NCBI GenBank assembly: GCA_027186245.1
Contig: CP114482.1
Span: 15,271,209 to 15,335,208, forward strand
DNA from: Coriaria nepalensis
Taxonomy: Eukaryota > Streptophyta > Magnoliopsida > Cucurbitales > Coriariaceae
DNA: 64,000 nucleotides
Reading direction: 5' to 3'
Position numbers and translations under genes: made by a program
Notes under the pieces: generated by a model
Told to the model about the DNA's origin: nothing
The model's database searches: none
Seen by the model: the letters and a program-made list of their open reading frames with translations, nothing else
Shown: one piece after another, positions 13,301 through 27,385 of the stretch
How the letters are laid out: every line of letters starts with the position of its first letter
Numbering within the stretch: position 1 is the stretch's first letter

Positions 13301-14600
13301 TAATTCAGTCTTTTCATATCATTATATTATTTGAAAGCACATCGAACCAATTCTATTTTTGTATTTAAAACACGACTTTCATGCATAACTTGCAAATGAT
13401 CTATTGAAGGCAACTATGCATTTTTTTAGACTTAAAGTCGTATAATAGCGTCTCTTTCAGTCATTAAATCATTCTAAATCACTTCGAATGAAATTCGCAT
13501 TTTAAACATGAATTTCGTGCATAACTTGCACTTGATCTATTGTAGGCAACAATGCATTTGTTTAGCCTTAAAATCATGTCATTGAGTCTCTTATAGTGAT
13601 TAAGTCATTCTAAATAAATTCGAACGAATTCCATTTTCGCCCTTCAAACATGATTTTCTTACATAAATTGCAAATAATCTTTTGCAGGCAACGATGCATT
13701 ATTTTAGCCTGAAAAAGCATATCATTTAGTCTTTTCACGTCATTAAATTATTTGAAAGCACGTCGAACCAATTCTATTTTTGCATTTAAAACACGACTTT
13801 CGTGCATAACTTGCAAATGATCTATTGAAGGCAACTATGCATTTTTTTAGCCTTAAAGTCGTATAATTGTGTCTCTTTCAGTCATTAAATCATTCTAAAT
13901 CACTTCGAACGAACTTCACAGTTTAAACATGACTTCCATGCATAACTTGCAGTTAATCTATTAAAGGCAACAATGCATTTGTTTAGCCTTAAAATCATGT
14001 CATTGAGTCTCCGGTACTGGTTAAATCATTCTAAATTAACTCGAATGAATTCGATTTTCGCCCTTCAAACATGATTTTCTTACATAACTTGCAATTAATC
14101 TATTGCAGACAACGATGCATTATTTTAGCCTGAAAAAGCATATCATTTAGCCTTTTCATATCATTAAATTATTTGAAAGCACATCGAACCAATTCTATTT
14201 TTGCATGTAAAACACGACTTTCAAGCATAACTTGCAAATGATCTATTGAAGGCAAGTATGTATTTTTTTAGACTAAAAGTCGTATAATTGCGTCTCTTTC
14301 AGTTATTAAATATATCTAAATCACTTCGAACGAAATTTGCATTTTAAACATGAATTTCGTGCATAACTTGCACTTGATCTATTGTAGGCAACAATGCATT
14401 TGTTTAGCCTTAAAATCATGTCATTGAGTCTCTTGTACTGATTAAATCATTCAAAATAAATTGGAACGAATTCGATTTTCGCCCTTCAAACATGATTTTC
14501 TTACATAACTTGCAATTAATCTATTGCAGACAACGATGCATTATTTTAGCCTGAAAAAGCATATCATTTCGCCTTTTCATATCATTAAATTATTTGAAAG
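10391..14600 (+). repeat. Six-unit repeat block, shift ~2,526 bp
   Basis: Anchors at 10812, 11233 and 11654 correspond to 13338, 13759 and 14180 (2,526 bp, six units). Shared rare forms are AACGAGTTCTATTTTCGCC, TTGCAAATAATCTTTTGCAG (11,144 and 13,665), TTCACAGTTTAAACATGAC, GGTTAAATCATTC and TTTCAAGCATAACTT (11,692 and 14,219). The last type also recurs near 15,060, so parts of the block were copied more than once. Confidence 0.78.
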
Positions 14601-17127
14601 CACGTCGAACCAATTCTATTTTTGCATTTAAAACTCGACTTTCGTGCATAACTTGCAAATGATCTATTGAAGGCAACAATGCATTTTTTTAGCCTTAAAG
14701 TCGTATAATTGCGTCTCTTCCAGTCATTAAATCGTTCTAAATCACTCCGAACGAACTTCACACTTTAAACGTGACTTCCATGCATAACTTGCAGTTAATC
14801 TATTAAAGGCAAAAATGCATTTGTTTAGCCTTAAAATCATGTCATTGAGTCTCCTGTACTGGTTAAATCATTCTAAATTAATTCGAATGAATTCGATTTT
14901 CGCCCTTCAAACATGATTTTCTTACATAACTTGCAATTAATCTATTGCAGACAACGATGCATTATTTTAGCCTGAAAAAGCATATCATTTAGCCTTTTCA
15001 TATCATTAAATTATTTGAAAGCACATCGAACCAATTCTATTTTTGCATGTAAAACACGACTTTCAAGCATAACTTTCAAATGATCTATTGAAGGCAACTA
15101 TGTATTTTTTTAGACTTAAAGTCCTATAATTGCGTCTCTTTTAGTTATTAAATATATCTACATCACTTCGAACGAAATTCGCATTTTAAACATGAATTTC
15201 GTGCATAACTTGCACTTGATCTATTGAAGGCAACAATGCAATTGTTTAGCGTTAAAATCATGTCATTAAGTCTCTTGTAGTGATTAAATCCTTCAAAATA
15301 AATTGGAACGAATTCTACTTTCGCCCTTCAAACATGATTTTCTTACATAACTTGCAATTAATCTATTGCAGACAACGATGCATTATTTTAGCCTGAAAAA
15401 GCATATCATTTAGCCTTTTCATATCATTAAATTATTTGAAAGCACGTCGAACCAATTCTATTTTTGCATTTAAAACACGACTTTCGTGCATAACTTGCAA
15501 ATGATCTATTGAAGGCAACTATGCATTTTTTTATACTTAAATTCGTATAATTGCGTCTCTTTCAGTTATTAAATCATTCTAAATCACTTCGAACGAAATT
15601 CGCATTTTAAACATGAATTTTGTGCATAACTTGCACTTCATCTATTGTAGGCAACAATGCATTTGTTTAGCCTTAAAATCATGTCATTGAGTCTCTTGTA
15701 CTGATTAAATCATTCAAAATTAATTCGAACGAATTCGATTTTCGCCCTTCAAACATGATTTTCTTACATAACTTGCAATTAATCTATTGCAGACAACGAT
15801 GCATTATTTTAGCCTGAAAAAGCATATCATTTAGTCTTTTCATATCATTAAATTATTTGAAAGCACGTCGAACCAATTCTATTTTTGCATTTAAAACACG
15901 ACTTTCGTGTATAACTGCCAAATGATCAATTGAAGGCAACCATGCAGTTTTTTAGCCTTAAAGTCGTATAATTGCGTCTCTTTCAGTCATTAAATCATTC
16001 TAAGTCACTTCGAACGAACTTCACATTTTAAACATGACTTCCATGCATAACTTGCACTTGGTCTATTGAAGGCAACAATGCAATTGTTTAGCCTTAAAAT
16101 CATGTCATTGAGTCTCCTGTAGCGATGAAATCATTCAAAATAAATCGGAACGAATTCTACTTTCGCCCTTCAAACAAGATTTTCATATATAACTTGCATT
16201 TAATCTATTGCAGACAAGAATGCATTATTTTGGCCAAAAAAAGCATATCATTCAGTCTTTTCGTATCATTAAATTATTTGAAAGCACGTCGAACCAATTC
16301 TATTTTTGCATTTAAAAGACGACTTTCATGCATAACTTGCAAATGATCTATTGAAGGCAACTATGTATTTTTTTAGACTTAAAGTCGTATAATTGCGTCT
16401 CTTTCAGTCATTAAATCATTCTAAATCACTTCGAACGAAATTCGCATTTTAAACATGAATTTCAGGCAGAACTTGCACTTGATCTATTGTAGGCAACAAT
16501 GCATTTCTTTAGCCTTAAAATTATGTCATTGAGTCTCTTGTAGTGCTTAAGTCATTCTAAATAAATTCGAACGAATTCTATTTTTGCCCTTCAAACACAA
16601 TTTTCTTACACAACTTGCAAATAATCTATTGCAGACAACAGTGCCTTATTTTAGAATTAAAATGCATATAATTCAGTCTTTTTATATCATTATATTATTT
16701 GAAAGCACATCGAACCAATTCTATTTTTGCATTTAAAACACGAATTTCATGCATAACTTGCAAATGATCTATTGAAGGTAACTATGCATTTTTTTAGACT
16801 TAAAGTCGTATAATTGCGTCTCTTTCAGTCATTAAATCATTCTAAATCACTTCGAATGAAATTCGCATTTTAAACATGAATTTCGTGCATAACTTGCACT
16901 TGATCTATTGAAGGCAACAATGCATTTGTTTAGCCTTAAAATCATGTCATTGAGTCTCTTGTAGTGATTAAGTCATTCTAAGTAAATTCGAACGAATTCT
17001 ATTTTCGCCCTTCAAACATGATTTTCTTACATAAATTGCAAATAATCTTTTGCAGACAAACGATGCATTATTTTAGCCTGAAAAAGCATATCATTTAGTC
17101 TTTTCATGTCAGTAAATTATTTGAAAG
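12075..17127 (+). repeat. Nine-unit-spaced block, shift ~3,790 bp
   Basis: The units anchored at 12075 and 12496 reappear at 15864 and 16285. Shared rare forms are the CAACCATG followed by AGTTTTTTAGCC (12,149 and 15,938), AAATCGGAA with CAAACAAGATTTTC, and TTTCAGGCAGAACTTGCAC (near 12,671 and 16,462). Downstream the copies differ by one unit: the later copy reaches the CTTTTGCAG variant one unit earlier (17,037 against 13,665), so a unit was gained or lost after the duplication. Confidence 0.75.
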
Positions 17128-17329
17128 CACGTCGAACCAATTCGATTTTTACATTTAAAACACGACTTTCGTGCATAACTTGCAAATGATCTATTGAAGG
17201 CAACTATGCATTTTTTTAGCCTTAAAGTCGTATAATTGTGTCTCTTTCAGTCATTAAATCATTCTAAATCACTACGAACGAACTTCACAGTTTAAACATG
17301 ACTTCCATGCATAACTTGCAGTTAATCTA

Positions 17330-18842
17330 TTAAAGGCAACAATGCATTTGTTTAGCCTTAAAATCATGTCATTGAGTCTCCTGTACTGATTAAATCATTC
17401 TAAATTAATTCGAATGAATTCGATTTTCGCCCTTCAAACATGATTTTCTTACATAACTTGCAATTAATCTATTGCAGACAACGATGCATTATTTTAGCCT
17501 GAAAAAGCATATTATTTAGCCTTTTCATATCATTAAATTATTAGAAAGCATGTCGAGCCAATTCGAATTTTGCATTTAAAACACGACTTTCATGCATAAC
17601 TTGCAAATGATCTATTGAAGGCAACTATGCATTTTTTTAAACTTAAATTCGTATAATTGCGTCTCTTTCAGTCATTAAATCATTCTAAATCACTTCGAAC
17701 GAAATTCGCATTTTAAACATGAATTTCGTGCATAACTTGCACTTGATCTATTGTAGGCAACAATGCATTTGTTTAGCCTTAAAATCATGTCATTGAGTCT
17801 CTTGTACTGATTAAATCATTCTAAATTAATTCGAACGAATTCGATTTTCGCCCTTCAAACATGATTTTCTTACATAACTTGCAATTAATCTATTGCAGAC
17901 AACGATGCATTATTTTAGCCTGAAAAAGCATATCATTTCGCCTTTTCATATCACTAAATTCTTTGAAAGCACGTCGAACCAATTCTATTTTTGCATTTAA
18001 AACTCGACTTTCGTGCATAACTTGCAAATGATCTATTGAAGGCAACTATGCATTTTTTTAGACTTAAAGTCGTATAATTGCGTCTCTTCCAGTCATTAAA
18101 TCATTCTAAATCACTTCGAACGAACTTCACACTTTAAACATGACTTCCATGCATAACTTGCAGTTAATCTATTAAAGGCAACAATGCATTTGTTTAGCCT
18201 TAAAATCATGTCATTGAGTCTCCTGTACTGATTAAATCATTCTAAATTAATTCGAATGAATTCGATTTTCGCCCTTCAAACATGATTTTCTTACATAACT
18301 TGCAATTAATCTATTGCAGACAACGATGCATTATTTTAGCCTGAAAAAGCATATCATTTAGCCTTTTCATATCATTAAATTATTAGAAAGCATGCCGAGC
18401 CAATTCGAATTTTGCATTTAAAACACGACTTTCGTGCATAACTTGCAAATGATCTATTGAAGGCAACTATGCATTTTTTTAAACTTAAATTCGTATAATT
18501 GCGTCTCTTTCAGTCATTAAATCATTCTAAATCACTTCGAACGAAATTCGCATTTTAAACATGAATTTCGTGCATAACTTGCACTTGATCTATTGTAGGC
18601 AACAATGCATTTGTTTAGCCTTAAAATCATGTCATTGAGTCTCTTGTACTGATTAAATCATTCTAAATTAATTCGAACGAATTCGATTTTCGCCCTTCAA
18701 ACATGATTTTCTTACATAACTTGCAATTAATCTATTGCAGACAACGATGCATTATTTTAGCCTGAAAAAGCATATCATTTCGCCTTTTCATATCACTAAA
18801 TTCTTTGAAAGCACGTCGAACCAATTCTATTTTTGCATTTAA
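17330..18842 (+). repeat. Two-unit tandem repeat, shift 842 bp
   Basis: About 670 bp at 17,330-18,000 recurs at 18,170-18,842. Both copies carry the otherwise rare CGAGCCAATTCGAATTTTGC (17,554 and 18,396), TTTTTTTAAACTTAAATTCG and TATCACTAAATTCTTTGAAAG. It is a recent duplication of a two-unit block, with differences such as CATGTCGAG against CATGCCGAG. Confidence 0.82.
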
Positions 18843-21337
18843 AACACGACTTTCGTGCATAACTTGCAAATGATCTATTGAAGGAAACTATGCATTTTTT
18901 TAGACTTAAATTCGTATAATTGCGTCTCTTTCAGTCATTAAATCATTCGAAATCACTTCGAACGAAATTCGCATTTTAAACATGAATTTGGTGCAGAACT
19001 TGCACTTGATCTATTGTACGCAACAATGCATTTGTTTAGCCTTAAAATCATGTCATTGAGTCTCTTGTAGTGATTAATTCATTCTAAATAAATTCGAACG
19101 ATTTCTATTTTCGCCCTTCAAACATGATTTTCTTACACAACTTGCAAATAATCTATTGCAGACAACAGTGCATTATTTTAGAATTAAAATGCATATAATT
19201 CAGTCTTTTCATATCATTATATTATTTGAAAGCACATCGAACCAATTCTATTTTTGCATTTAAAACACGAATTTCATGCATAACTTGCAAATGATCTATT
19301 GAAGGCAACTATGCATTTTTTTAGACTTAAAGTCGTATAATTGCGTGTCTTTCAATCATTAAATCATTCTAAATCACTTCGAACGAAATTCGCATTTTAA
19401 ATATGAATTTCATGCATAACTTGCACTTGATCTATTGTAGGCAACAATGCATTTGTTTAGCCTTAAAATCATGTCATTGAGGCTCTTGTACTGATTAAAT
19501 CATTCTAAATAAATTCGAACGAATTCGATTTTTGCCCTTCAAACATGATTTTCTTACATAACTTGCAATTAATCTATTGCAGACAACGATGCATTATTTT
19601 AGCCCGAAAAAGCATATCATTTAGCCTTTTCATATAATTAAATTATTTGAAAGCACGTCGAACCAATTCTATTTTTGCATTTAAAACTCGACTTTCGTGC
19701 ATAACTCGCAAATGATCTATTCAAGGCAACTATGCATTTTTTTAGCTTTAAAGTCGTATAATTGCGTCTCTTCCAGTCATTAAATCATTCTAAATCACTT
19801 CGAACGAACTTCACACTTTAAACATGACTTCTATGCATAACTTGCAGTTGATCTATTGAAGGCAACAATGGAATTGTTTAGCCTTAAAATCATATCATTA
19901 AGTCTCTTGTAGTGATTAAATCCTCCAAAATAAATTGGAACGAATTCTACTTTCGCCCTTCAAACATGATTTTCTTACATAACTTGCAATTAATCTATTG
20001 CAGACAACGATGCATTATTTTAGCCTGAAAAAGCATATCATTTAGCCTTTTCATATCATTAAATTATTTGAAAGCACGTCAAACCAATTCTATTTTTGCA
20101 TGTAAAACACGACTTTCATGCATAACTTGTAAATGATCTATTGAAGGCACCTATGCATTTTTTTAGACTTAAAGCCGTATAATTGCGTCTCTTTCAGTCA
20201 TTAAATCATTCTAAATCACTTTGAACGAAATTCGCATTTTAAACATGAATTTCGTGCATAACTTGCACTTGATCTATTGTAGGCAACAATGCATTTGTTT
20301 GGCCTTAAAATCATGTCATTGAGTCTCCTGTAGTGATTAAATCATTCTAAATAAATTCGTACGAATTCGATTTTCGCCCTTCAAACATGATTTTCTTACA
20401 TAACTTGCAATTAATCTATTGCAGACAACGATGCATTATTTTAGCCTGAAAAAGCATATGATTTAGTCTTTTCATATCATTAAATTATTTGAAAGCACGT
20501 CGAACCAATTCTATTTTTGCATTTAAAACACGACTTTCGTGCATAACTTGCAAATGATCTATTAAAGGCAACTATGCCTTCTTTTAGATTCAAAGTCGTA
20601 TAATTGCGTTTGTTTCAGTTATTAAATCATTCTAAATCACTCCGAACGAAATTCGCATTTTAAACATGAATTTCGTGCATAACTTGCTCTTGATCTATTG
20701 TAGGCAACAATGCATTTGTCTAGCCTTAAAATCATGTCATTGAGTCTCTAGTACTGATTAAATCATTCTAAATAAATTCGAACGAATTCGATTTTCGCCC
20801 TTCAAACATGATTTTCTTACATAACTTGCAATTAATCTATTGCAGACAACGATGCATTATTTTAGCCTGAAAAAGCATATCATTTAGTCTTTTCATATCA
20901 TTAAATTATTTGAAAGCACGTCAAACCAATTCTATTTTTGCATTTAAAACACGACTTTCGTGCATAACTTGCAAATGATCTATTGAAGGCAACTATGCAT
21001 TTTTTTAGCCTTAAAGTCGTATAATTGCGTCTCTTTCAGTCATTAAATCATTCTAAATCACTTCGAACGAACTTCACACTTTAAACATGACTTCCATGCA
21101 TAGCTTGCAGTTGATCTATTGAAGGCAACAATGCAATTGTTTAGCCTTAAAATCATGTCATTAAGTCTCTTGTAGTGATTAAATCCTTCAAAATAAATTG
21201 GAACGAATTCTACTTTCGCCGTTCAAACAAGATTTTCGTATATACCTTGCAATTAATCTATTGCAGACAACAATGCATTATTTTGGCCTAAAAAAGAATA
21301 TCACTCAGTCTTTTCATATCATTACATTATTTTGAAG

Positions 21338-23443
21338 CACGTCAAACCAATTTTATTTTTGCATTTAAAACACGACTTTCGTGCATAACTTGCAAATGAT
21401 CTATTGAAGGCAACTATGCATTTTTTTAGACTTAAAGTCGTATGATTGCGTCTCTTTCAGTCATTAAATCATTCTGAATCACTTCGAATGAACTTCACAC
21501 TTTAAACATGAGTTCCATGCATAACTTGTAGTTGATCTATTGAAAGCAACAATGCAATTGTTTAGCCTTAAAATCATGTCATTGAGTCTCTTGTAGTGAT
21601 TAAGTCATTCTAAATAAATTCGAACGAATTCTATTTTCGCCTTTCAAACGTGATTTTCTTACATAACTTGCGATTCATCTATAGCAGACAACGATTCATT
21701 TTTTTAGCCTGAAAAAGCATATCATTTAGTCTTTTCATATCATTAAATTATTTGAAAGCACGTCGAGCCAATTCTATTTTTGCATTTAAAACACGACTTT
21801 CGTGCATAACTTGGAAATGATCTATTGAAGGCAACTATGCATTTATTTAGACTTAAATTTGTATAATTGCGTCTCTTTCAGTCATTAAATCATTCTAAAT
21901 AACTTTGAACGAACTTCACACTTTAAACATGACTTCCATGCATAACTTGCACTTGATCTATTGAAGGCAACAATGCAATTGTTTAGCCTTAAAATCATGT
22001 CATTGAGTCTCTTATAGTGATTAAATCCTTCAAAATAAATTGGAACGAATTCTACTTTCGCCTTTTAAACATGATTTTCTTATATAACTTGCAATTAATC
22101 TATTCCAGACAACGATGCATTATTTTAGCCTTAAAAAGCCTATCATTCAGTCTTTTCATATCATTAAATTATTTGGAAGCACGTCGAACCAATTCTATTT
22201 TTGCATTTAAAACACGACTTTCGTGGATAACTTGCAAATGATCTATTGAAGGCAACAATGCATTTTTTTAGCCTTAAAGTCGTATGATTGCGTCTCTTTC
22301 AGTCATTAAATCATTCTAAATCACTTCGAATGAACTTCACACTTTAAACATGACTTCCATGCATAACTTGCAGTTGATCTATTGAAGGCAACAATGCAAT
22401 TGTTTAGCCTTAAAATCATGTCATTGAGTCTCTTGTAGTGATTAAGTCATTCTAAATAAATTCGAACGAATTCTATTTTCGCCTTTCAAACGTTATTTTC
22501 TTACATAACTTGCAATTCATCTATAGCAGACAACGATGCGTTATTTTAGCCTGAAAAAGCATATCATTTAGTCTTTTCATATCATTAAATTATTTGAAAG
22601 CACGTCGAACCAATTCTATTTTTGCATTTAAAACACGACTTTCGTGCATAACTTGCAAATGATCTATTGAAGGCAACTATGCATTTTTTTAGACTTAAAT
22701 TCGTATAATTGCGTCTCTTTCAGTCATTAAATCATTCTAAATCACATCGAACGAACTTCACACTTTAAACCTGACTTCCATGCATAACTTGCACTTGATC
22801 TATTGAAGGCAACAATGCAATTGTTTAGCCTTAAAATCATGTCATTGAGTCTCTTGTAGTGATTAAATCCTTCAAAATAAATTGGAACGAATTCTACTTT
22901 CGCCTTTTAAACATGATTTTCTTATATAACCTGCAATTAATCTATTCCAGACAACGATGCATTATTTTAGCCTTAAAAAGCCTATCATTCAGTCTTTTCA
23001 TTTCAATAAATTATTTGAAAGCACGTCGAACCAATTCTATTTTTGCATTTAAAACACGACTTTCGTGCATAACTTGCAAATGATCTATTGAAGGCAACTA
23101 TGCATTTTTTTTAGACTTAAATTCGTATAATTGCGTCTCTTTCAGTCATTAAATCATTTTAAATCACTTCGAACGAACTTCACACTTTAAACATGACTTC
23201 CATGCATAACTTGCACTTGATCTGTTAAAGGCAACAATGCAATTGTTTAGCCTTAAAATCATGTCATTGAGTCTCTTGTAGTGATTAAATCCTTCAAAAT
23301 AAATTGGAACGAATTCTACTTTCGCCGTTCAAACATGATTTTCTTATATACCTTGCAATTAATCTATGGCAGACAACAATGCATTATTTTGGCCTAAAAA
23401 AGAATATCATTCAGTCTTTTCATATCATTAAATTATTTGAAAG
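21338..23443 (+). repeat. Two-unit tandem repeat, ~2.5 copies, shift 842 bp
   Basis: Anchors 21338, 22180 and 23022 mark successive copies of a two-unit block. Shared marks are TCGTATGATTGCG (21,438 and 22,280), CGCCTTTCAAACGT (near 21,638 and 22,480), CATCTATAGCAGACAACGAT, and AAAAAGCCTATCATTCAG (near 22,131 and 22,973). The similar open frames at 22,017 and 22,859 are a by-product of this duplication. Confidence 0.82.
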
Positions 23444-25547
23444 CACGTCGAACCAATTCTATTTTTGCATTTAAAACACGACTTTCGTGCATAACTTGCA
23501 AATGATCTATTGAAGGCAACTATGCATTTTTTTAGACTTAAATTCGTATAATTGCGTCTCTTTCAGTCATTAAATCATTCTAAATTACTTCGAACGAAAT
23601 TCGCATTTTAAACATGAATTTCGTGCATAACTTGAAGTTGATCTATTGAAGGCAACAATGCAATTGTTTAGCCTTAAAATCATGTCATTAAGTCTCTTGT
23701 AGTGATTAAATCCTTCAAAATAGATTGGAACGAATTCTACTTTCGCCCTTCAAACATGATTGTTACATAACTTGCAATTAATCTATTGCAGACAACAATG
23801 CATTATTGTTGCCTAAAAAAGCATATCATTCAGTCTTTTCATATCATTAAATTATTTGAAAGCAAGTCGAACCAATTCTATTTTTACATTTAAAACACGA
23901 CTTTCATGCATAACTTGCAAATGATCTATTGAAGGCAACTATGCCTTCTTTTAGATTTAAAGTCGTATAATTGCGTTTGTTTCAGTCATTAAATCATTCT
24001 AAATCACTTTGAACGAAATTCGTATTTTAAACATGAATTTCGTGCATAACTTGCACTTGATCTATTGTAGGCAACAATGCATTTGTTTAACCTTAAAATC
24101 ATGTCATTGAATCTCTTGTGGTGATTAAAGCATTCTGAATTAATTCGAACGAATTCTATTTTCACCCTTCAAACATGATTTTCTTACATAACTTGCAACT
24201 AATCTATTGCACACAACAATGCATTATTTTAGCCATAAAAAGCATATCATTCAGTCTTTTCATATCATTAAATTATTTGAAAGCACGTCGAACCAATTCT
24301 ATTTTTGCATTTAAGACACGACCTTCGTGCATAACTTGCCATTGATCAATTCAAGGCAACTATGCATTTTTATTGCCTGAAAGTCTTATTATTGCATCTC
24401 TTTTGGTCATTAAATCATTCTAAATCACTTCGAACGAAATTCGCTCTTTAAACATGACTTTCGAACACAACTTGCCATTGATTAATTGAAGGCAACAATG
24501 CAATGCATTTGTTTAGCCTTAAAATCAATTCATTGAGTCTCTTCTTGTCATGAAATCATTCTAAATTAATTCGAACGAATTCGATTTTCATCCTTCAAAC
24601 ATGATTTTCTTACATAACTTGCAATTAATCTATTGCAGACAACGATGCATTATTTCAGCCTTAAAAAGCATATCATTTAGTGTTTTCAGACCATTAAATT
24701 ATTTGAAAGCATGTCGAACCAACTCTATTTTTGCATTTAAAACTCGACTTTCATGCATAACTTGCAATTGATCTATTGAAGGCAACTATGCATTTTTTTA
24801 GCCTTAAAGTCATACGATTGCATCTCTTTTGGTCATTAAATGATTCTAAATCACTTCGAACGAAATTCGCACTTTAAACATGACTTCCGTGCATAACTTG
24901 CAGTTGATTTATTGAAGGCAACAATGCATTTGTTTAGCCTTAAAATCATGTCATTGAGTCTCTTGTAGTGATTAAATCATTCTAAATTAATTCGAACGAA
25001 TTCTATTTTTCACCCTTCAAACATGATTTTCTTACATAACTTGCAATTAATCTATTGCAGACAACAATGCATTATTTTAGCCTTAAAAAGCATATCATTT
25101 AGTCTTTTCAAATCATTAAATTATTTGAAAGCAATTCGATTCTATTTTTGCATTTAAAACACGACTTTCATGCATAACTTGCAATTGATCTATTGAAAGC
25201 AACTATGCATTTTTTTAGCCTTAAAGTCATATCATTGCATCTCTTTTTGTCATTATATCATTCTAAATCACTTCGATTGAAATTCAACCTTTAAACATGA
25301 CTTTCGAGCATAACTTGCCGTTGATCGATTCAAGGCAACAATGCATTTGTTTAGCCTTAAAATCATTTCATTGAGTCTCTTGTAGTCATGAAATCATTCT
25401 AAATTAATTCGAACGAATTCTATTTTCGCCCTTCAAACATGATTTTCTTACATAACTTGCAATTAACCTATTGAAGACAACAATGCATTCCTTTAGCCTT
25501 AAAAAGCATGTCATTCAGTCTTTTCATGTCATTAAATTGTTTGAAAG

Positions 25548-25832
25548 CACTTCGAACCAATTCTATATTTGCATTTAAAACACGACTTTCATGCATAACT
25601 TGCAATTGATCTATTGAAGGCAACTATGCATTTTTATAGCCTTAAAATCATTTCATTGAATCTCTTGTAGTCAAGAAATCATTATAAATTAATTCAAACG
25701 AATTCTATTTCCGCCATTCAAACGTGATTCTCTTACATAACTTGCAATTAATCTATTGAACACAACGATGCATTCCTTTAGCCATAAAAAGCATATCATT
25801 CAGTCTTTTCATATCATTAAATTATTTGAAAG
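25548..25832 (+). repeat. 285-bp dimeric unit, copy 1
   Basis: The s1 anchors are 285 bp apart. Here s1 runs to CAACTATGCATTTTTATAGCC and then continues as s2-type TTAAAATCATTTCATTG. The breakpoint (about 25,625-25,645) is therefore further into the subunit than in the 842-1,126 dimer. Marks shared with the second copy are CTATATTTGCATTTAAAAC, TTATAAATTAATTCAAACG, CTATTTCCGCC and CTATTGAACACAAC. Confidence 0.92.
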
Positions 25833-27100
25833 CACGTTGAACCAATTCTATTTTTGCATTTAAGACACGACCATCGTGCATAACTTGCCATTGATCTATT
25901 CAAGGCAACTATGCATTTTTATAGCCTTAAAGTCTTATTATTGCATCTCTTTTGGTCATTAAATCATTCTAAATCACTTCGAACGAAATTCGCTCTTTAA
26001 ACATGACTTTCGACCACAACTTGCCGTTGATTGATTGAAGGCAACAATGCAATGCATTTGTTTAGCCTTAAAATCATTTCATTGAGTCTCTTCTAGTCAT
26101 GAAATCATTCTAAATTAATTCAAACGAATTCGATTTTCACCCTTCAAACATTATTTTCTTACATAACTTGCAATTAATCTATTGCAGACAACGATGCATT
26201 ACTTTAGCCTTAAAAGGCATATCATTTAGTCTTTTCATACCATTAAATTATTTGAGAGCACGTCGAACCAATTCTATTTTTGCATTTAAAACTCGACTTT
26301 CATGCATAACTGGCAAATGATCTATTGAAGGCAACTATGCCTTCGTTTAGATTTAAAGTCGTATAATTGCATTTGTTTCAGTCATTAAATCATTCTAAAT
26401 CACATCGAATGAAATTTGCATTTTCAACATGACTTCCGTGCATAACTTGCAGTTGATCTATTGAAGGCAACAATACATTTGTTTAGCCTTAAAATCATGT
26501 CATTGAGTCTCTTGTAGTGATTAAATCATTCTAAATTAATTGGAACGAATTCTATTTTCGCCCTTCAAACATGATTTTCTTACATAACTTGCAATTAATC
26601 TATTGCAGACAACAATGCATTATTTTAGCCATAAAAAGCATATCATTCAGTCTTTTCAAATCATTAAATTATTTGAAAGCACTTCAAGACAATTCTATTT
26701 TTGCGTTTAAAACACGACTTTCATGCATAACTTGCAATTGATCTATTGAAGGAAACTATGCATTTTTTTAGCCTTAAAGTCATATCATTGCATCTCTTTT
26801 GGCCATTATATCATTCTAAATCACTTCGAATGAAATTCAACCTTTAAACATGACTTTCGAGCATAACTTGCCCTTGATCGATTCAAGGCAACAATGCATT
26901 TGTTTAGCCTTAAAATCATTTCATTGAGTCTCTTGTAGTCATGAAATCATTCTAAATTAATTCGAATGAATTCTATTTTCGCCCTTCAAACATGATTTTC
27001 TTACATAACTTGCAATTAACCTATTGAAGACAACAATGCATTCCTTTAGCCTTAAAAAGCATGTCATTCAGTTTTTTCATGTCATTAAATTGTTTGAAAG

Positions 27101-27385
27101 CACTTCGAACCAATTCTATATTTGCATTTAAAACACAACTTTCATGCATAACTTGCAATTGATCTATTGAAGGCAACTATGCATTCTTATAGCCTTAAAA
27201 TCATTTCATTGAGTCTCTTGTAGTCAGGAAATCATTATAAATTAATTCAAACGAATTCTATTTCCGCCCTTCAAACATGATTTTCTTACATAACTTGCAA
27301 TTAATCTATTGAACACAACAATGCATTCCTTTAGCCTTAAAAAGCATGTCATTCAGTTTTTTCATATCATTAGATTATTTGAAAG
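27101..27385 (+). repeat. 285-bp dimeric unit, copy 2
   Basis: This has the same length and the same internal breakpoint as the dimer 1,553 bp upstream, with small differences (TGCATTCTTATAGCC against TGCATTTTTATAGCC). It is thus a copy of that dimer made with its surrounding block, not a third independent loss of s2. Confidence 0.92.

Larger units (their letters stand above)
1..24283 (+). repeat. Left satellite array, ~421-bp trimeric units
   Basis: This is a continuous head-to-tail tandem array. I followed the anchor GCACGTCGAACC (variants CATGTCG, CACATCG) through the stretch; it recurs at positions such as 421, 842, 1127, 1548, 1969, 2390, 2811, 3232, 9550, 13338, 17549, 21338, 23444 and 23863. 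Nearly every interval is 420-422 bp, with one of 285 bp and one of 419 bp. Each unit holds three related subunits in the order s1-s2-s3. Single-base length changes are common, for example an extra T in the TTTTTCGCCC runs near 4,795, 5,215 and 6,058, and a 2-bp loss near 23,761. No gene, RNA or mobile element interrupts it. What is seen is a satellite; a centromeric or heterochromatic location is inferred from length and purity. The family is not one I recognise. Confidence 0.98.
24284..27385 (+). repeat. 11-subunit higher-order repeat, two tandem copies
   Basis: Two copies of the same ordered block lie head to tail. Copy 1 is 24,284-25,832 (1,549 bp), with units of 426, 422, 416 and 285 bp. 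Copy 2 is 25,833-27,385 (1,553 bp), with units of 426, 421, 421 and 285 bp. Matching features appear in order. The first unit has TTTAAGACACGACC and a 5-bp duplication giving CAATGCAATGCATTTG (24,488 and 26,045). The third has AAATTCAACCTTTAAACATG and TTATATCATTC. The fourth is a dimer lacking s2. This zone differs more from the left array than that array's units do from one another, and shares some bases with the right arm (CACTTCGAACC, CATTCCTTTAGCC). Confidence 0.88.
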
